Shown piece by piece: positions 1-8,863 of a stretch of DNA of 64,000 bases. This DNA comes from Pedobacter sp. MC2016-15 (GTDB taxonomy: Bacteria > Bacteroidota > Bacteroidia > Sphingobacteriales > Sphingobacteriaceae). The position numbers and the translations under genes are program-made. The stretch's first letter is position 1; the number at the start of each line of letters is the position of its first letter. Location of the stretch: contig NZ_JAPIVS010000002.1 of assembly GCF_026239695.1 (NCBI RefSeq), positions 744,001 through 808,000 of the forward strand. Direction: 5' to 3'. The notes under the pieces are model-generated. The model was not told the origin of the DNA. It saw nothing but the letters and a program-made list of their open reading frames with translations, and searched no databases.

Positions 1-598
1 TGTTATCAAAGTTACGCAGGGTGTTTTTCTTGATCCCGAAATCTACTGCCGCTACTTTATATTTAGCTTCAGGAGAACCATAGAAATAAGGTTCTTTGGT
101 AGATACCTGTGAAGACAGCTCAAGACCGTCCATTGATGGTACGCTTGCCAGTTTTGCTTTCAGTTCATCAATGTCAGTAATTTCTGAAGAGATGATCGCA
201 TTCATTGCCCCCTGGTCCCTGATCTTTCTTACCAGTGAACGGGTGTCGATGTCTGAAATACCCACTATGTTCTCATTCTGGAAATAATCCTGGATCGATT
301 CACTTGCTTCTTTACGGCTGTAACCTATGTTGTAATTCTTACAAACCAAACCTGCAATTTTGATCGAATCTGATTCGATTTCCTCTTTATGGATTCCGTA
401 ATTACCGATATGGGCATTGGTAGTGACCATGATCTGACCAAAGTAAGAAGGATCAGTAAAAATTTCCTGATACCCTGTCATTCCGGTATTGAAACAAATC
501 TCTCCTGTTGTTGTACCAATTTTTCCGGCAGCTTTACCGTGGTAAACGGTACCGTCAGCCAATAACAAGATCGCAGGTAACTTGGTGTAGTTAGTCAT
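1..598 (-). CDS. carA: Carbamoyl-phosphate synthase small subunit, 3' end outside window
   Basis: This is the N-terminal 199 residues of the glutamine-hydrolysing small subunit of carbamoyl-phosphate synthase, which delivers ammonia to the large subunit for pyrimidine and arginine synthesis. The reverse strand reads MTNYTKLPAILLLADGTVYH and continues with the family features FNTGMTGYQEIFTDPSY, a GNYG segment and a region rich in DTR/LVRKIRDQGAMN, followed by the start of the glutamine amidotransferase half (VAAVDFGIKKN). The catalytic cysteine and histidine lie beyond the window. The ATG at 598 is the only sensible start. A well-matched Bacteroidota promoter lies about 110 bases upstream. Cytoplasmic. 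Identification is confident; the gene is cut only by the window edge. Confidence 0.95.
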   Translation of the reverse strand, partial: MTNYTKLPAILLLADGTVYHGKAAGKIGTTTGEICFNTGMTGYQEIFTDPSYFGQIMVTTNAHIGNYGIHKEEIESDSIKIAGLVCKNYNIGYSRKEASESIQDYFQNENIVGISDIDTRSLVRKIRDQGAMNAIISSEITDIDELKAKLASVPSMDGLELSSQVSTKEPYFYGSPEAKYKVAAVDFGIKKNTLRNFDN

Positions 599-716
599 TG
601 TAATTAAAATGAGAAAATAATTTGAAAAAAGGGGTTAATGAACCGGAGATTAACGGATTGATACCGTTGTAAGAGCTTAAAAATATAGTGTTGAATACTC
701 CGTTCATTTCGGGATA

Positions 717-746
717 CAAAGATACGTTTTTGCGGAGTTAAATCAA
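717..746 (-). promoter_or_regulatory. carA promoter
   Basis: On the reverse strand, TTG (744-746) is followed after exactly 19 bases by TATCTTTG (717-724). This matches the Bacteroidota primary sigma consensus TTTG-N19-TAnnTTTG. Transcription would start near 713, giving carA a leader of about 115 bases. Confidence 0.65.
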
Positions 747-829
747 GATTTTTTTTGAAAGGATTAAAATGTTACGTTCCATGCCGGAGATAATAAGTGT
801 GAAGACACCGGTTTCTCAAATGAATACCC

Positions 830-837
830 TAATTTTG
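830..837 (+). promoter_or_regulatory. -7 box upstream of panB
   Basis: TAATTTTG fits the TAnnTTTG -7 consensus and lies 20 bases before the panB ATG. No clear TTG is present at -33, so this is a partial match. Confidence 0.4.
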
Positions 838-857
838 TCCGCTTAAAGCATAAATTT

Positions 858-1673
858 ATGTCTGTAAATAAAGAAGTAAAACGTATCACGACCCACATAC
901 TGCAGGAAATGAAGCATCGTGGCGAAAAAATATCGATGTTAACAGCCTATGATTATTCCATGGCTACCGTTCTCGATGATGCAGGTCTGGATGTTTTATT
1001 GGTAGGTGATTCAGCATCGAATGTAATGGCTGGTCACGAAACTACATTGCCTATCACGCTGGATCAGATGATCTATCATGCACAGGGTGTAGTAAGGGGA
1101 GCTACCCGCGCTTTTGTAGTGGTAGACCTTCCATTTGGCTCATACCAGGGTAACTCCAAGGAAGCACTGAGCTCAGCCATCAGGATCATGAAAGAATCCG
1201 GAGCCCATGGGGTAAAACTTGAAGGGGGAACGGAGATAGTGGATTCTATCGAAAGGATCATCACTGCAGGGATCCCGGTGATGGGACACCTGGGCTTAAC
1301 GCCACAGTCGATTTATAAATTCGGTACCTATACGGTGAGAGCCAAAGATGAAGCCGAAGCAGAGAAACTTAAAACCGATGCAAAGGCGCTGCAGGACGCA
1401 GGATGTTTTGCCGTGGTACTCGAAAAGATCCCGGCAGCACTGGCTAAAGAAGTAGCTGAAAGCCTGCACATCCCTGTCATCGGTATCGGTGCGGGTCAGC
1501 ACTGCGACGGACAAGTGTTGGTGGTAAACGATATGATCGGTTTAACCAAAGGCTTTAAGCCGCGTTTCCTTCGCCAGTATGTGAACCTGTACGAAGAAAT
1601 CCTGGGTGCAGCAAAATCATATATCAGAGACGTGAAAGCGAACGACTTTCCAAATGAAAAGGAGCAATACTAA
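858..1673 (+). CDS. panB: 3-methyl-2-oxobutanoate hydroxymethyltransferase
   Basis: Catalyses transfer of a hydroxymethyl group from methylenetetrahydrofolate to 2-oxoisovalerate, giving ketopantoate, the first committed step of pantothenate and coenzyme A synthesis. At 271 residues it has the usual family length. Signature stretches are visible: [10 protein letters not shown] near residue 28, [19 protein letters not shown] near 47-65 (metal and substrate binding), a VKLEGG motif near 119, and GHLGLTPQS near 143, ending with IGIGAG followed by a [12 protein letters not shown] segment. It is cytoplasmic and normally decameric. The stop codon abuts the ATG of the next gene, so the two are probably co-transcribed although they have no obvious pathway link. 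Confidence 0.97.
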   Translation: MSVNKEVKRITTHILQEMKHRGEKISMLTAYDYSMATVLDDAGLDVLLVGDSASNVMAGHETTLPITLDQMIYHAQGVVRGATRAFVVVDLPFGSYQGNSKEALSSAIRIMKESGAHGVKLEGGTEIVDSIERIITAGIPVMGHLGLTPQSIYKFGTYTVRAKDEAEAEKLKTDAKALQDAGCFAVVLEKIPAALAKEVAESLHIPVIGIGAGQHCDGQVLVVNDMIGLTKGFKPRFLRQYVNLYEEILGAAKSYIRDVKANDFPNEKEQY

Positions 1674-2360
1674 ATGCCGGTAACAGACAAAGACATACTC
1701 TTCGAAGATAATCACCTGATCGCCATCAACAAGCGGGCAGGTGATATCGTACAGGTAGACGAAACCAAAGATGAGCCTTTGGATGAGATGGTAAAAAAGT
1801 ACATTGCCGTAAAATATAACAAACCCGGAAGTGCTTTTCTGGGCGTTGTGCACCGGCTGGACCGCCCCGTGAGTGGGGTTATCCTTTTTGCCAAAACCAG
1901 TAAGGCACTGGAGCGCATGAATGCAGTTTTTAAAAACCGTGAGGTAAAGAAAACCTATTGGGCAATTGTGCGCAACAAACCTGCCGTACCTTCAGCAACG
2001 CTGGTACACTGGCTGGTGAAGAATCCGAAGACCAATGTGGTTACCCCGCATCTGAAAGAAGTGGAGGGCAGCCAGCGCGCAGAGCTGAGCTACAGGCTGC
2101 TGGGTGAACTTGGTGGCTACTACCTCATTGAAGTGGACCCCCTTACAGGACGCTCACACCAGATCAGGGTGCAGCTGTCAACCATGGGATGCCCGATTGT
2201 GGGCGATAACAAATACGGCTACCCAAGGGGCAGCCGTAAAGGTAGTATCTGTTTACATGCACGCAGGCTGCAGTTTTTACATCCCGTAAAAAAGGAGCCT
2301 GTAAATATATTTGCCAAACTGCCGGTCGATGGCTTTTGGGAGCGTTTCGAAGGATTTTAA
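1674..2360 (+). CDS. RluA-family RNA pseudouridine synthase
   Basis: A 228-residue pseudouridine synthase that should isomerise uridine in rRNA or tRNA. The catalytic motif HRLDRPVSGV is at residues 60-69, with Asp63 as the expected nucleophile; a later segment DPLTGRSHQIRVQ matches the conserved RxHQIR motif of the RluA family. It has no S4 RNA-binding domain at the N-terminus, so it is the short, single-domain form. The ATG follows the panB stop codon with no gap, which indicates translational coupling. The exact RNA target cannot be read from the sequence. A close alternative assignment would be RluC/RluD-like, but length and missing S4 domain favour a RluA-like enzyme. Confidence 0.9.
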   Translation: MPVTDKDILFEDNHLIAINKRAGDIVQVDETKDEPLDEMVKKYIAVKYNKPGSAFLGVVHRLDRPVSGVILFAKTSKALERMNAVFKNREVKKTYWAIVRNKPAVPSATLVHWLVKNPKTNVVTPHLKEVEGSQRAELSYRLLGELGGYYLIEVDPLTGRSHQIRVQLSTMGCPIVGDNKYGYPRGSRKGSICLHARRLQFLHPVKKEPVNIFAKLPVDGFWERFEGF

Positions 2361-2371
2361 ATTCGGAACGC

Positions 2372-2836
2372 TTACTTGCAATCTACTGCCGTCAGCCCCA
2401 CAGCACTGATGAACTTCAGGCTGCTGATCTGCTTAAAGACCATCTTGCCATCTTTCTCTTCCGTATCACCATAGCCCTCCAGCAACTGGTCGCCTTTTTT
2501 CAGAAACACCACTTGTCTTACTGAGGTTACCCCTTCGCCTTTGGCCGTGTAATCTGCAATAATGGTATCTCCCTTGATAATTCCATTGATCTGACCAGAG
2601 TTTTTGTCCTTCTCAAACAGGTTATTGCTAAACTCCCCAGCGATGGTGTTTCCCGCCTTCGTATAGGACAGCGTAACTGTATCCCTGTTTTTCATTGAAG
2701 CATAACATGCTTTGGAGGATGACACTGCAGTATCCGGCGCTGTCGCCAGGCTGTCAATTTTCTCTTCGGTAGTTTTGCTCTGGCAGGCAGCCATACAGAC
2801 CGCCAGCCCGCCAAATAGTACAATCAGTTTTTTCAT
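2372..2836 (-). CDS. Small putative lipoprotein, function unknown
   Basis: A 154-residue protein beginning MKKLIVLFGGLAVCMAACQS, a lipoprotein signal with Cys18 as the likely lipidated residue. The mature part is polar and predicted to be beta-rich, with repeated segments such as NTIAGEFSNNLFEKDKNSGQ and DTIIADYTAKGEG that resemble small periplasmic or outer-membrane lipoproteins common in Bacteroidota. No catalytic motif is visible and no family is recognised. It converges with the pseudouridine synthase gene 11 bases away, and lies just downstream of the GH30 gene on the same strand with a 48-base gap, so it may be read through from the glycan locus, but nothing in the protein links it to glycan use. 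Confidence 0.75.
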   Translation of the reverse strand: MKKLIVLFGGLAVCMAACQSKTTEEKIDSLATAPDTAVSSSKACYASMKNRDTVTLSYTKAGNTIAGEFSNNLFEKDKNSGQINGIIKGDTIIADYTAKGEGVTSVRQVVFLKKGDQLLEGYGDTEEKDGKMVFKQISSLKFISAVGLTAVDCK

Positions 2837-2884
2837 ATGTGTGCTTTTTAATTTTTCAGCAATAGCCTTGCCAAAGCAAATGTT

Positions 2885-4273
2885 TTACCACACAAATGTT
2901 CCTACGGCACCACCAGCAAGCACAGCGGTTACGGCCTTGCCTTTGCTGCGGATATTAAAGGTCTGCTCTTCACTGTTCACATTCGCAACGATCAGCACTG
3001 TTTTTCCTTCTGGTGTCTCAAATGCTACATTTTGCAAATCACCAGTAATGTCAGATGCAATCCTTTTCGATCCCGGGCTCACAAATTTTGAAGCATGGCC
3101 GATCACATAGTAGGCAACATTTTTGCTTACCTCAGGACTGATCGTAAGGGCGCCCAGACAAGTGACACATCCGCCTTTTGTATGCGGACCATAGGAAGGA
3201 TCTGCGGCCAGGTTCCACTCCAGCACATTGCGGCTCCAGTTGCGGGTAGCACCAATGATCAGCGTAGATACATGCCATTTCAGGTCTTCATCAAATTTAC
3301 CCGGGCCACCCACCCATTGCTCGGTGAAGTACAGGTTTTTATCAGGATGTACATTGTGCACAGCAGTTAAGGCAGAAATCTTTCCGGCATATAAATGGAA
3401 GGCAGAACCATCTATATAAGGCTTCGCTTCCGGATCATTCAGGATGTCCAGGGGATAGTCAGGTCTGTCTGCATTGTGGTCATATAAAATGATCTTGGTT
3501 TTGATACCCGATGATTTGAACAGAGGTCCCAGAGCAGTTTTGATAAAAATCGCCTGGTCTTTGGCTTCCATATACATGCTCGGTACATTGCCCGGATGAA
3601 GAGGCTCGTTCTGTATCGTGATCGCATCAATGGTGATCCCCTGAGCTTTCATTGCTTCGATATATTTAACGAAATATTTTGCGTACGACTGGTAATACTC
3701 AGGTTTAAGGCTACCTCCTTTGAAGTTGTTGTTGGTCTTCATCCAGGTGGGGGGCGACCAGGGTGAACCGAGGATCTTAATGTTTGGCTGGATGGCAATG
3801 ATCTTCTTCAATACCGGCACCAGCGCGCCCATGTCCTTGCTGATGGAAAACTTTGCCTGTTCAACATCCGTTTGTCCCGCTGGCAGGTCATTGTAGGTAA
3901 AGGTATCGGCACTCATATCAGAGGCACCGATGCTTACCCGGATGTAGCTCACCCCGATACCATCCTTTTCCGTAGAAAACAGATTTTGCAGCAGCGAGTC
4001 CTGCGCCGCAGGGGCCATCGCATGGATCAGACCGGCACTGCCACCGGTAAGGGTATACCCGAAGCCGTCAATGCTCTGGAACTTTTTGGATGCATCAACA
4101 GTAATGGTCGGGTTGGCATTATCAACCTCCGTAAAATTCATGACCGCATCCTGCTTTGCCAGCAGGGCAGAACGGTCACCTTTGGTAAGCCAGAAGGAAA
4201 CGTCGCTCGAAGTTTTTTTCGCTGAACAAGCCGATAGGGCCATCGCAACAGCACATATGATATATCTCTTCAT
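2885..4273 (-). CDS. GH30-family glycoside hydrolase, lipoprotein
   Basis: A 462-residue retaining glycosidase of family GH30, the glucosylceramidase/endo-beta-1,6-glucanase group. The N-terminus has a lipobox LSAC with Cys16. Family features are SIDGFGYTLTGGSAG (67-81), GSPWSPPTWMKT (169-180), the acid/base Glu223 in TIQNEPLHPGN, and the nucleophile Glu318 in LYFTEQWVGG; a small C-terminal beta domain follows. Surface anchoring and the SusCD genes directly upstream suggest that it cuts a beta-glucan before or during import. The gene overlaps the susD stop codon by one base (TAATG), indicating translational coupling. The specificity is inference: beta-1,6-glucan is a reasonable guess because the same gene set serves that substrate in Bacteroides, but beta-glucosides or xylan-derived sugars are possible. 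Confidence 0.9.
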   Translation of the reverse strand: MKRYIICAVAMALSACSAKKTSSDVSFWLTKGDRSALLAKQDAVMNFTEVDNANPTITVDASKKFQSIDGFGYTLTGGSAGLIHAMAPAAQDSLLQNLFSTEKDGIGVSYIRVSIGASDMSADTFTYNDLPAGQTDVEQAKFSISKDMGALVPVLKKIIAIQPNIKILGSPWSPPTWMKTNNNFKGGSLKPEYYQSYAKYFVKYIEAMKAQGITIDAITIQNEPLHPGNVPSMYMEAKDQAIFIKTALGPLFKSSGIKTKIILYDHNADRPDYPLDILNDPEAKPYIDGSAFHLYAGKISALTAVHNVHPDKNLYFTEQWVGGPGKFDEDLKWHVSTLIIGATRNWSRNVLEWNLAADPSYGPHTKGGCVTCLGALTISPEVSKNVAYYVIGHASKFVSPGSKRIASDITGDLQNVAFETPEGKTVLIVANVNSEEQTFNIRSKGKAVTAVLAGGAVGTFVW

Positions 4274-5688
4274 TATTTATTGATATTTGGATTTCTGTCA
4301 ACCTCTGCCTGAGGGATAGGGAAGTATAGTTTTGCTGCGGTCACGTTATAGTTCAATAAACCACCGTTACCGTCTCTTTGTGCATTCATGACAGTAATAG
4401 CCCTGTTGGTTCTCAGCAGGTCGAACCATCTGTGGCCTTCAAATGCAAGTTCCAGACGGCGCTCTTTCTCAATCGCCAGACGCATGGATGCCTGATCTGC
4501 TGCCGGCGTACCTGCCAGACTAACCCTTCTCCGGATCTGGTCTACAATCACTTTCGACTGTGACCAGCCGCTGCCACTGATCTCGTTCAGTGCCTCAGCT
4601 TTTAACAGCAGGATATCCGCCAGACGCAACATATAGATATTGGTTTTGGTATCCGCCCTGAATTTGTTGATGAAAGGGTATTTCGATTTTGGCCAGTAAT
4701 TGTCTGACCATCCGTCTGAGCTGACATCTTTAAACAGCACACTCGCATTTTTACGGATGGCATCACCTTCGTTGTCGTATGCCGTTACCAGGTCATTGGT
4801 TGGGGTATCAAACCTTTTCCATCCTGTACCAGTAATAATTCCCGGCATCCAGTTACTATGCTGACTGCCGTCAAACTGCATCTCCCAGATAGATTCGGAG
4901 TTGTTCTCATTCGCTTCATCAAACAGGCCGCTGAAATTGGCAAACAGTGTATAACCACCTCCGATCACTGCATCGGCATAGGTATTCACTTTCGCCCAGT
5001 CGGGCGTAGGTTTAGACGCATGTACTTTCGCCAGCAAGGCATTTGCTGCGCCTTTGGTAAAGATTCCCTTGTTTGCAGCGCTGCTCATCGCATTGGTTGC
5101 TGCAAATTCAAGATCTGTAATGATCTGGGCATATACCGCATCTACCGTGGCCTTTGCAGGCTGTGTTTCGGCAATGGTCGACGGTGTTTTCAGGATCAGT
5201 GGCACCGGTCCAAATAACCTTACCAGGTTAAAGTAAGCATAGGCACGTAAACCACTTGCTTCTGCCAGGATCTGGTTTCTTCTGCCGCCGGCATCCAGCG
5301 CCGCGTCATTGATCTTCGGCACATTCTCCAAAACCTCATTGGCATTTTTGATATCTCCGTAGAGTGCCGACCAGTCCCTGGATACGTTGCCATTGGTGGC
5401 ATTTGGTGTGAACAGGTCGATCTGTATATTTGCCTGGTTATCACCTCCTGCGTAGCAATTGTCAGATTGTACATCCCCATTTACCTGGTAATCCCAGATG
5501 TTATAGTCGTTGTATCTTCCGTCATAGGCACCCTTGATTAACTTTTCCGCTGCTGCGGCATCGGTAAATGCCTGGTCGGCCGTTACCTGGTTAATCGGTT
5601 TTTTATCTAAAAAATCTTTTTTGCAGCCAGATTGAACTGAGAGGACAAAAGCCCCGGCGGCGATCAGTGAATATATTTTTGAGTTCAT
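4273..5688 (-). CDS. SusD/RagB-family glycan-binding lipoprotein
   Basis: A 471-residue outer-membrane lipoprotein that caps a SusC transporter and binds the incoming ligand. The signal ends in VQSGC with Cys22 as the lipidation site, followed by the typical DFLDKKPINQVT. The N-terminal TPR-like helices include LIKGAYDGRYND and a YAYFNLVRLFG segment near 150; the C-terminal RagB portion contains the conserved EKERRLELAFEGHRWFDLLR near 410-430. It lies 11 bases downstream of the susC gene and overlaps the GH30 start by one base, so the three form one operon. Classic RagB/SusD architecture rather than the SusD-like-2 type found at 36944 and 52029. Confidence 0.95.
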   Translation of the reverse strand: MNSKIYSLIAAGAFVLSVQSGCKKDFLDKKPINQVTADQAFTDAAAAEKLIKGAYDGRYNDYNIWDYQVNGDVQSDNCYAGGDNQANIQIDLFTPNATNGNVSRDWSALYGDIKNANEVLENVPKINDAALDAGGRRNQILAEASGLRAYAYFNLVRLFGPVPLILKTPSTIAETQPAKATVDAVYAQIITDLEFAATNAMSSAANKGIFTKGAANALLAKVHASKPTPDWAKVNTYADAVIGGGYTLFANFSGLFDEANENNSESIWEMQFDGSQHSNWMPGIITGTGWKRFDTPTNDLVTAYDNEGDAIRKNASVLFKDVSSDGWSDNYWPKSKYPFINKFRADTKTNIYMLRLADILLLKAEALNEISGSGWSQSKVIVDQIRRRVSLAGTPAADQASMRLAIEKERRLELAFEGHRWFDLLRTNRAITVMNAQRDGNGGLLNYNVTAAKLYFPIPQAEVDRNPNINK

Positions 5689-5699
5689 TTTTCTAAGAA

Positions 5700-8609
5700 T
5701 TAAAAGCCAACGTTTACACCAAATATGAAAGTCCTGGATTGTGGGTAAGTACCATAGTCAACACCCATATCCGGCGTGTTTGAGGTATAACGGCTTACTT
5801 CAGGGTCTAATCCGCTGTACTTGGTAAAAGTCAGCAGGTTATAACTGGATGCAAAAATCATCAGCTTATCCATCTTCCAGTTGCCTAAAGTAGTTTTACC
5901 AAAGTTGTAAGACAGGGTAGCCGTTTTAAGCCTCAGGTACGAAGCGTTCTCCACAAACCTGCTTGATGTCAGTGAGTTTCTCGACGAAGCTACCAGTGCC
6001 CTTGGGATATCCGTGATCTGTCCCGGTGTAGTCCACCTGTCCAGCACTGCTGTACTCTGGTTTTTGGTGTCATACATACCTTCGAGGTCCAGTCGCGAGG
6101 CATTGAACATCTGGCTACCCTGAACACCCTGGAAGAACAGTGATAATCCGAAGTTTCCATAAGTCAGATTGTTGTTTACCCCATAAGTATATTTTGGCTG
6201 TGCATTGCCGATGAAAGTACGGTCTGCGGGATCATCAGCCCCCGTTACGCCATTGCCATTCGTATCCTGATACATCGCATCTCCCGTCTGGGGATTGACA
6301 CCTGTATACACATAACCAAAGAAACTACCCAAAGGGCGTCCAGCCACAACTTTTACTGCGGCATCACGCTCATATAGTCCAGCGTAATCCAGCGAGCTGG
6401 TAGCAGCACCAAGGCTGGTCACTTTATTTTTGTTGAAGGAGATGTTCAGGTCTGTCGTCCAGCTGAATTTCTCTTTCTGGAAGTTCTTGGTTGAGAGGTT
6501 AAACTCCAAACCTTTATTCTCCATTGAACCCACGTTCAGCGCCTGTGTGCCCAGTCCTGTGGACGGCGGCAGCTGCACATTGATCAGCAGATCATTGGTT
6601 TTTTTCAGATAGGCATCCGCGGTAAAGGTTACACGGTTGTCAAACATCGTTAAGTCGATCCCGATATTGGTCTGTGTAGTTTTCTCCCATGACAGCAGCT
6701 CATTTGCAGGCTGTGTCAGGTTGTATGAATTCTGTGCGGTGATCTGGTACAGTTTCAGATACGCGTAATCGCCAATACCCTCATCGTTACCTACCTGACC
6801 CCAGCTACCACGTAGTTTCAAGTCGTTAATCGTTTTGCTGTCCTTCAGGAAATTCTCCCCTGAGATTCTCCATCCTGCAGAGAACGAAGGGAAGTAACCA
6901 AAGCGATGTCCGGGCGCGAAACGGGATGATCCGTCAGCCCTGAAGTTGGAACTGAAGAGATACTTGCTGTCATAAGCATAAGTAATCCTTCCCAGGTACG
7001 ACTGCTTGGCCCACTGTGCATCAGTATTTACGTTTACGGCCAGCGTAGGAGCAATCGGCGCACCTGTAGAAGCATCAATATAACGTGATTCTGAATATGG
7101 TTTCAGTGAGTAGTTGGATTCCTGGATGGTGTAACCTGCTACCGCACCGAATACATTCTTCCCGATCGTCTTGTTATAGCTCAGGATATTTTCATTCAGC
7201 CATACATTGTCTTTGGTTTTGCTGTTGTTATAGATACCTCTTTCCGTCCGTCCGTAGACAGTTTTATACGGGTCCAGGAAGTAGTTGTAATAGGCTTTAT
7301 TGCCATTGGTACTGATGCTTGATTTGAACGAGAGGTCCTGTGTAATTTTTATTTCTCCGGCAAAAGCACCGATAAACCTGAACTGTCTGTTTCTGTTGGT
7401 CGATCCAAAGGCGTTTCCTATCGGAGAATCATACCCTGCCGGAACTGCCGTGAAATTACCATTTGGATCGTAAATGGTGAGTGTAGGGGGAGTAGTCAGC
7501 GCCCCTAAGATGACACCACCCTTGGTAGAGCCTGCATTATCCGGAACGTCTACAGAGTTGTTGGATGTCAATGATGCCGTAGCGGTCAGTTTCAGCCATT
7601 TGGTGATATTTTGGGTACCGTTAAAGTTCATGCTGATCCTGTCCAGCTTTGCCGGCGCCACTACCCCTTTATCCTGCTGGTATCCGGATGAGAAGTAGTA
7701 CTGTCCGCCTTTGGTACCACCGGATAGAGAAACCTGGTAGTTGTTCTGTGTACCCGTTCCAAAAGTTTCTTTCTGCCAGTCGGTATTCTGCGTGCCGCCA
7801 AATGAAGTATAACCCAGTTCCCTTTGCAGGGCGATGTATTGCTCGCTGTTCAGTACATCCTGTTTCTTCCAGAAGTTGGAGAAACCTGTGAAAGCGTTAA
7901 AGCCCACCTTGAGTTTACCTGCAGTACCTTTTTTGGTGGTGATGAGCACTACGCCGTTTGCACCGCTGGAACCGTAGATGGCAGCAGCCGATGCATCTTT
8001 CAGGATGGTCATCGACTCAATGTCATTGGGGTTGATGAAACTTGCATCCCTTGAGGTCACCCCGTCAATGACGTAGAGCGGACTGTTTGAACCTGTGATC
8101 GATGTATTTCCACGGATGCTGATGGTAATTCCTGCGCCTGGTTTTCCCGACTGCGAGTTTACCTGCACACCCGCTGCTTTACCCTGTAAGGCCTGCAGTG
8201 GATTGGTGATCGGCTGGTTCTGGATATCTTTGGAAGACACCGATACTACGGCCGTGGTCAGGTCTTTCTTTACCTGTGTACCATAACCAACTACTACAAC
8301 TTCGTTCAGTTGCTGGTTGTCGTCTGTTAAGGTGATACTTACTGTTGTCCGGTTACTGACCGGCTCCTCGATGCTTTTGTACCCGATAAAGGAGAAAACC
8401 AGTGTGCCCTCTTTTGGAGCTGATAACTGGTAGCTTCCGTTGGTCCCGGTAACTACGCCCTGCGTAGAACCTTTAACCGTTACCGAAACTCCCGGCAGGG
8501 GCAAACCCTGCTGATCTTTGACTTCACCTTTTATCGTGATGTTCTGCGCTATTGCAGCTGTGAACCCGCACAAGAGGCAAAAGATAAAAAGAGTAACTTT
8601 TTTTTTCAT
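5700..8609 (-). CDS. SusC/RagA-family TonB-dependent outer-membrane receptor
   Basis: A 969-residue TonB-dependent transporter. Signal peptide MKKKVTLFIFCLLCGFTAAI, then a carboxypeptidase-regulatory-like beta domain (about 24-105, with GVSVTVKGSTQGVVT), a LNEVVVVGYGTQ TonB-box region, the plug (ITNPLQALQGKAAGVQV, PLYVIDGV, ILKDASAAAIYGSSGANGVV) and a 22-strand barrel ending in an aromatic FIFGVNVGF. It has no STN domain, so sigma/anti-sigma signalling through this receptor is not expected; control probably rests with the 7TMR-DISM/IS1595-type protein just upstream. Codons 2-4 form a run of nine A's after ATG. First gene of the susC-susD-GH30 operon. Confidence 0.96.
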   Translation of the reverse strand: MKKKVTLFIFCLLCGFTAAIAQNITIKGEVKDQQGLPLPGVSVTVKGSTQGVVTGTNGSYQLSAPKEGTLVFSFIGYKSIEEPVSNRTTVSITLTDDNQQLNEVVVVGYGTQVKKDLTTAVVSVSSKDIQNQPITNPLQALQGKAAGVQVNSQSGKPGAGITISIRGNTSITGSNSPLYVIDGVTSRDASFINPNDIESMTILKDASAAAIYGSSGANGVVLITTKKGTAGKLKVGFNAFTGFSNFWKKQDVLNSEQYIALQRELGYTSFGGTQNTDWQKETFGTGTQNNYQVSLSGGTKGGQYYFSSGYQQDKGVVAPAKLDRISMNFNGTQNITKWLKLTATASLTSNNSVDVPDNAGSTKGGVILGALTTPPTLTIYDPNGNFTAVPAGYDSPIGNAFGSTNRNRQFRFIGAFAGEIKITQDLSFKSSISTNGNKAYYNYFLDPYKTVYGRTERGIYNNSKTKDNVWLNENILSYNKTIGKNVFGAVAGYTIQESNYSLKPYSESRYIDASTGAPIAPTLAVNVNTDAQWAKQSYLGRITYAYDSKYLFSSNFRADGSSRFAPGHRFGYFPSFSAGWRISGENFLKDSKTINDLKLRGSWGQVGNDEGIGDYAYLKLYQITAQNSYNLTQPANELLSWEKTTQTNIGIDLTMFDNRVTFTADAYLKKTNDLLINVQLPPSTGLGTQALNVGSMENKGLEFNLSTKNFQKEKFSWTTDLNISFNKNKVTSLGAATSSLDYAGLYERDAAVKVVAGRPLGSFFGYVYTGVNPQTGDAMYQDTNGNGVTGADDPADRTFIGNAQPKYTYGVNNNLTYGNFGLSLFFQGVQGSQMFNASRLDLEGMYDTKNQSTAVLDRWTTPGQITDIPRALVASSRNSLTSSRFVENASYLRLKTATLSYNFGKTTLGNWKMDKLMIFASSYNLLTFTKYSGLDPEVSRYTSNTPDMGVDYGTYPQSRTFIFGVNVGF

Positions 8610-8863
8610 GATTTTGCGTGTATTTGATTTTTATTTGGTGGGCTAAAGTTAAGCTCATTTCCGGGGCAAATGCAAGCAAAATCAGAAATTTATTTTGTAT
8701 AACTTATTGATATATAGGTTGTTATAAGTATTTTAATACGCTATAATACCACAGTAGAATTGCAGCCTTTAGTGCTGTAAATCAGCGTGTAAAGGTCCTT
8801 TACGCTAAGGCGCTGCAGAGAGAAATGATACGCTACGATACCTGAGCAAAAAATAGCAGAATT
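8610..8863. other. Intergenic control region of the GH30 uptake locus
   Basis: These 254 bases separate susC from the putative regulator gene; both read leftward. A weak -7-like TAACTTTA (reverse complement of 8644-8651) lies near susC, with CAA triplets (TTG on the reverse strand) 15 and 21 bases further upstream. The AT-rich stretch 8680-8750 would be a natural operator site, but I find no convincing palindrome or direct repeat. No small gene is evident. Confidence 0.4.

Noticed and set aside
1674..2360. Functional link between panB and the pseudouridine synthase
   Set aside because: The genes abut and are probably co-transcribed, but nothing ties their reactions; adjacency alone is not evidence.
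8590..8609. A nine-A run at codons 2-4 of the first susC as a phase-variable switch
   Set aside because: MKKK starts are very common in signal peptides of this phylum; length variation cannot be judged from one sequence.
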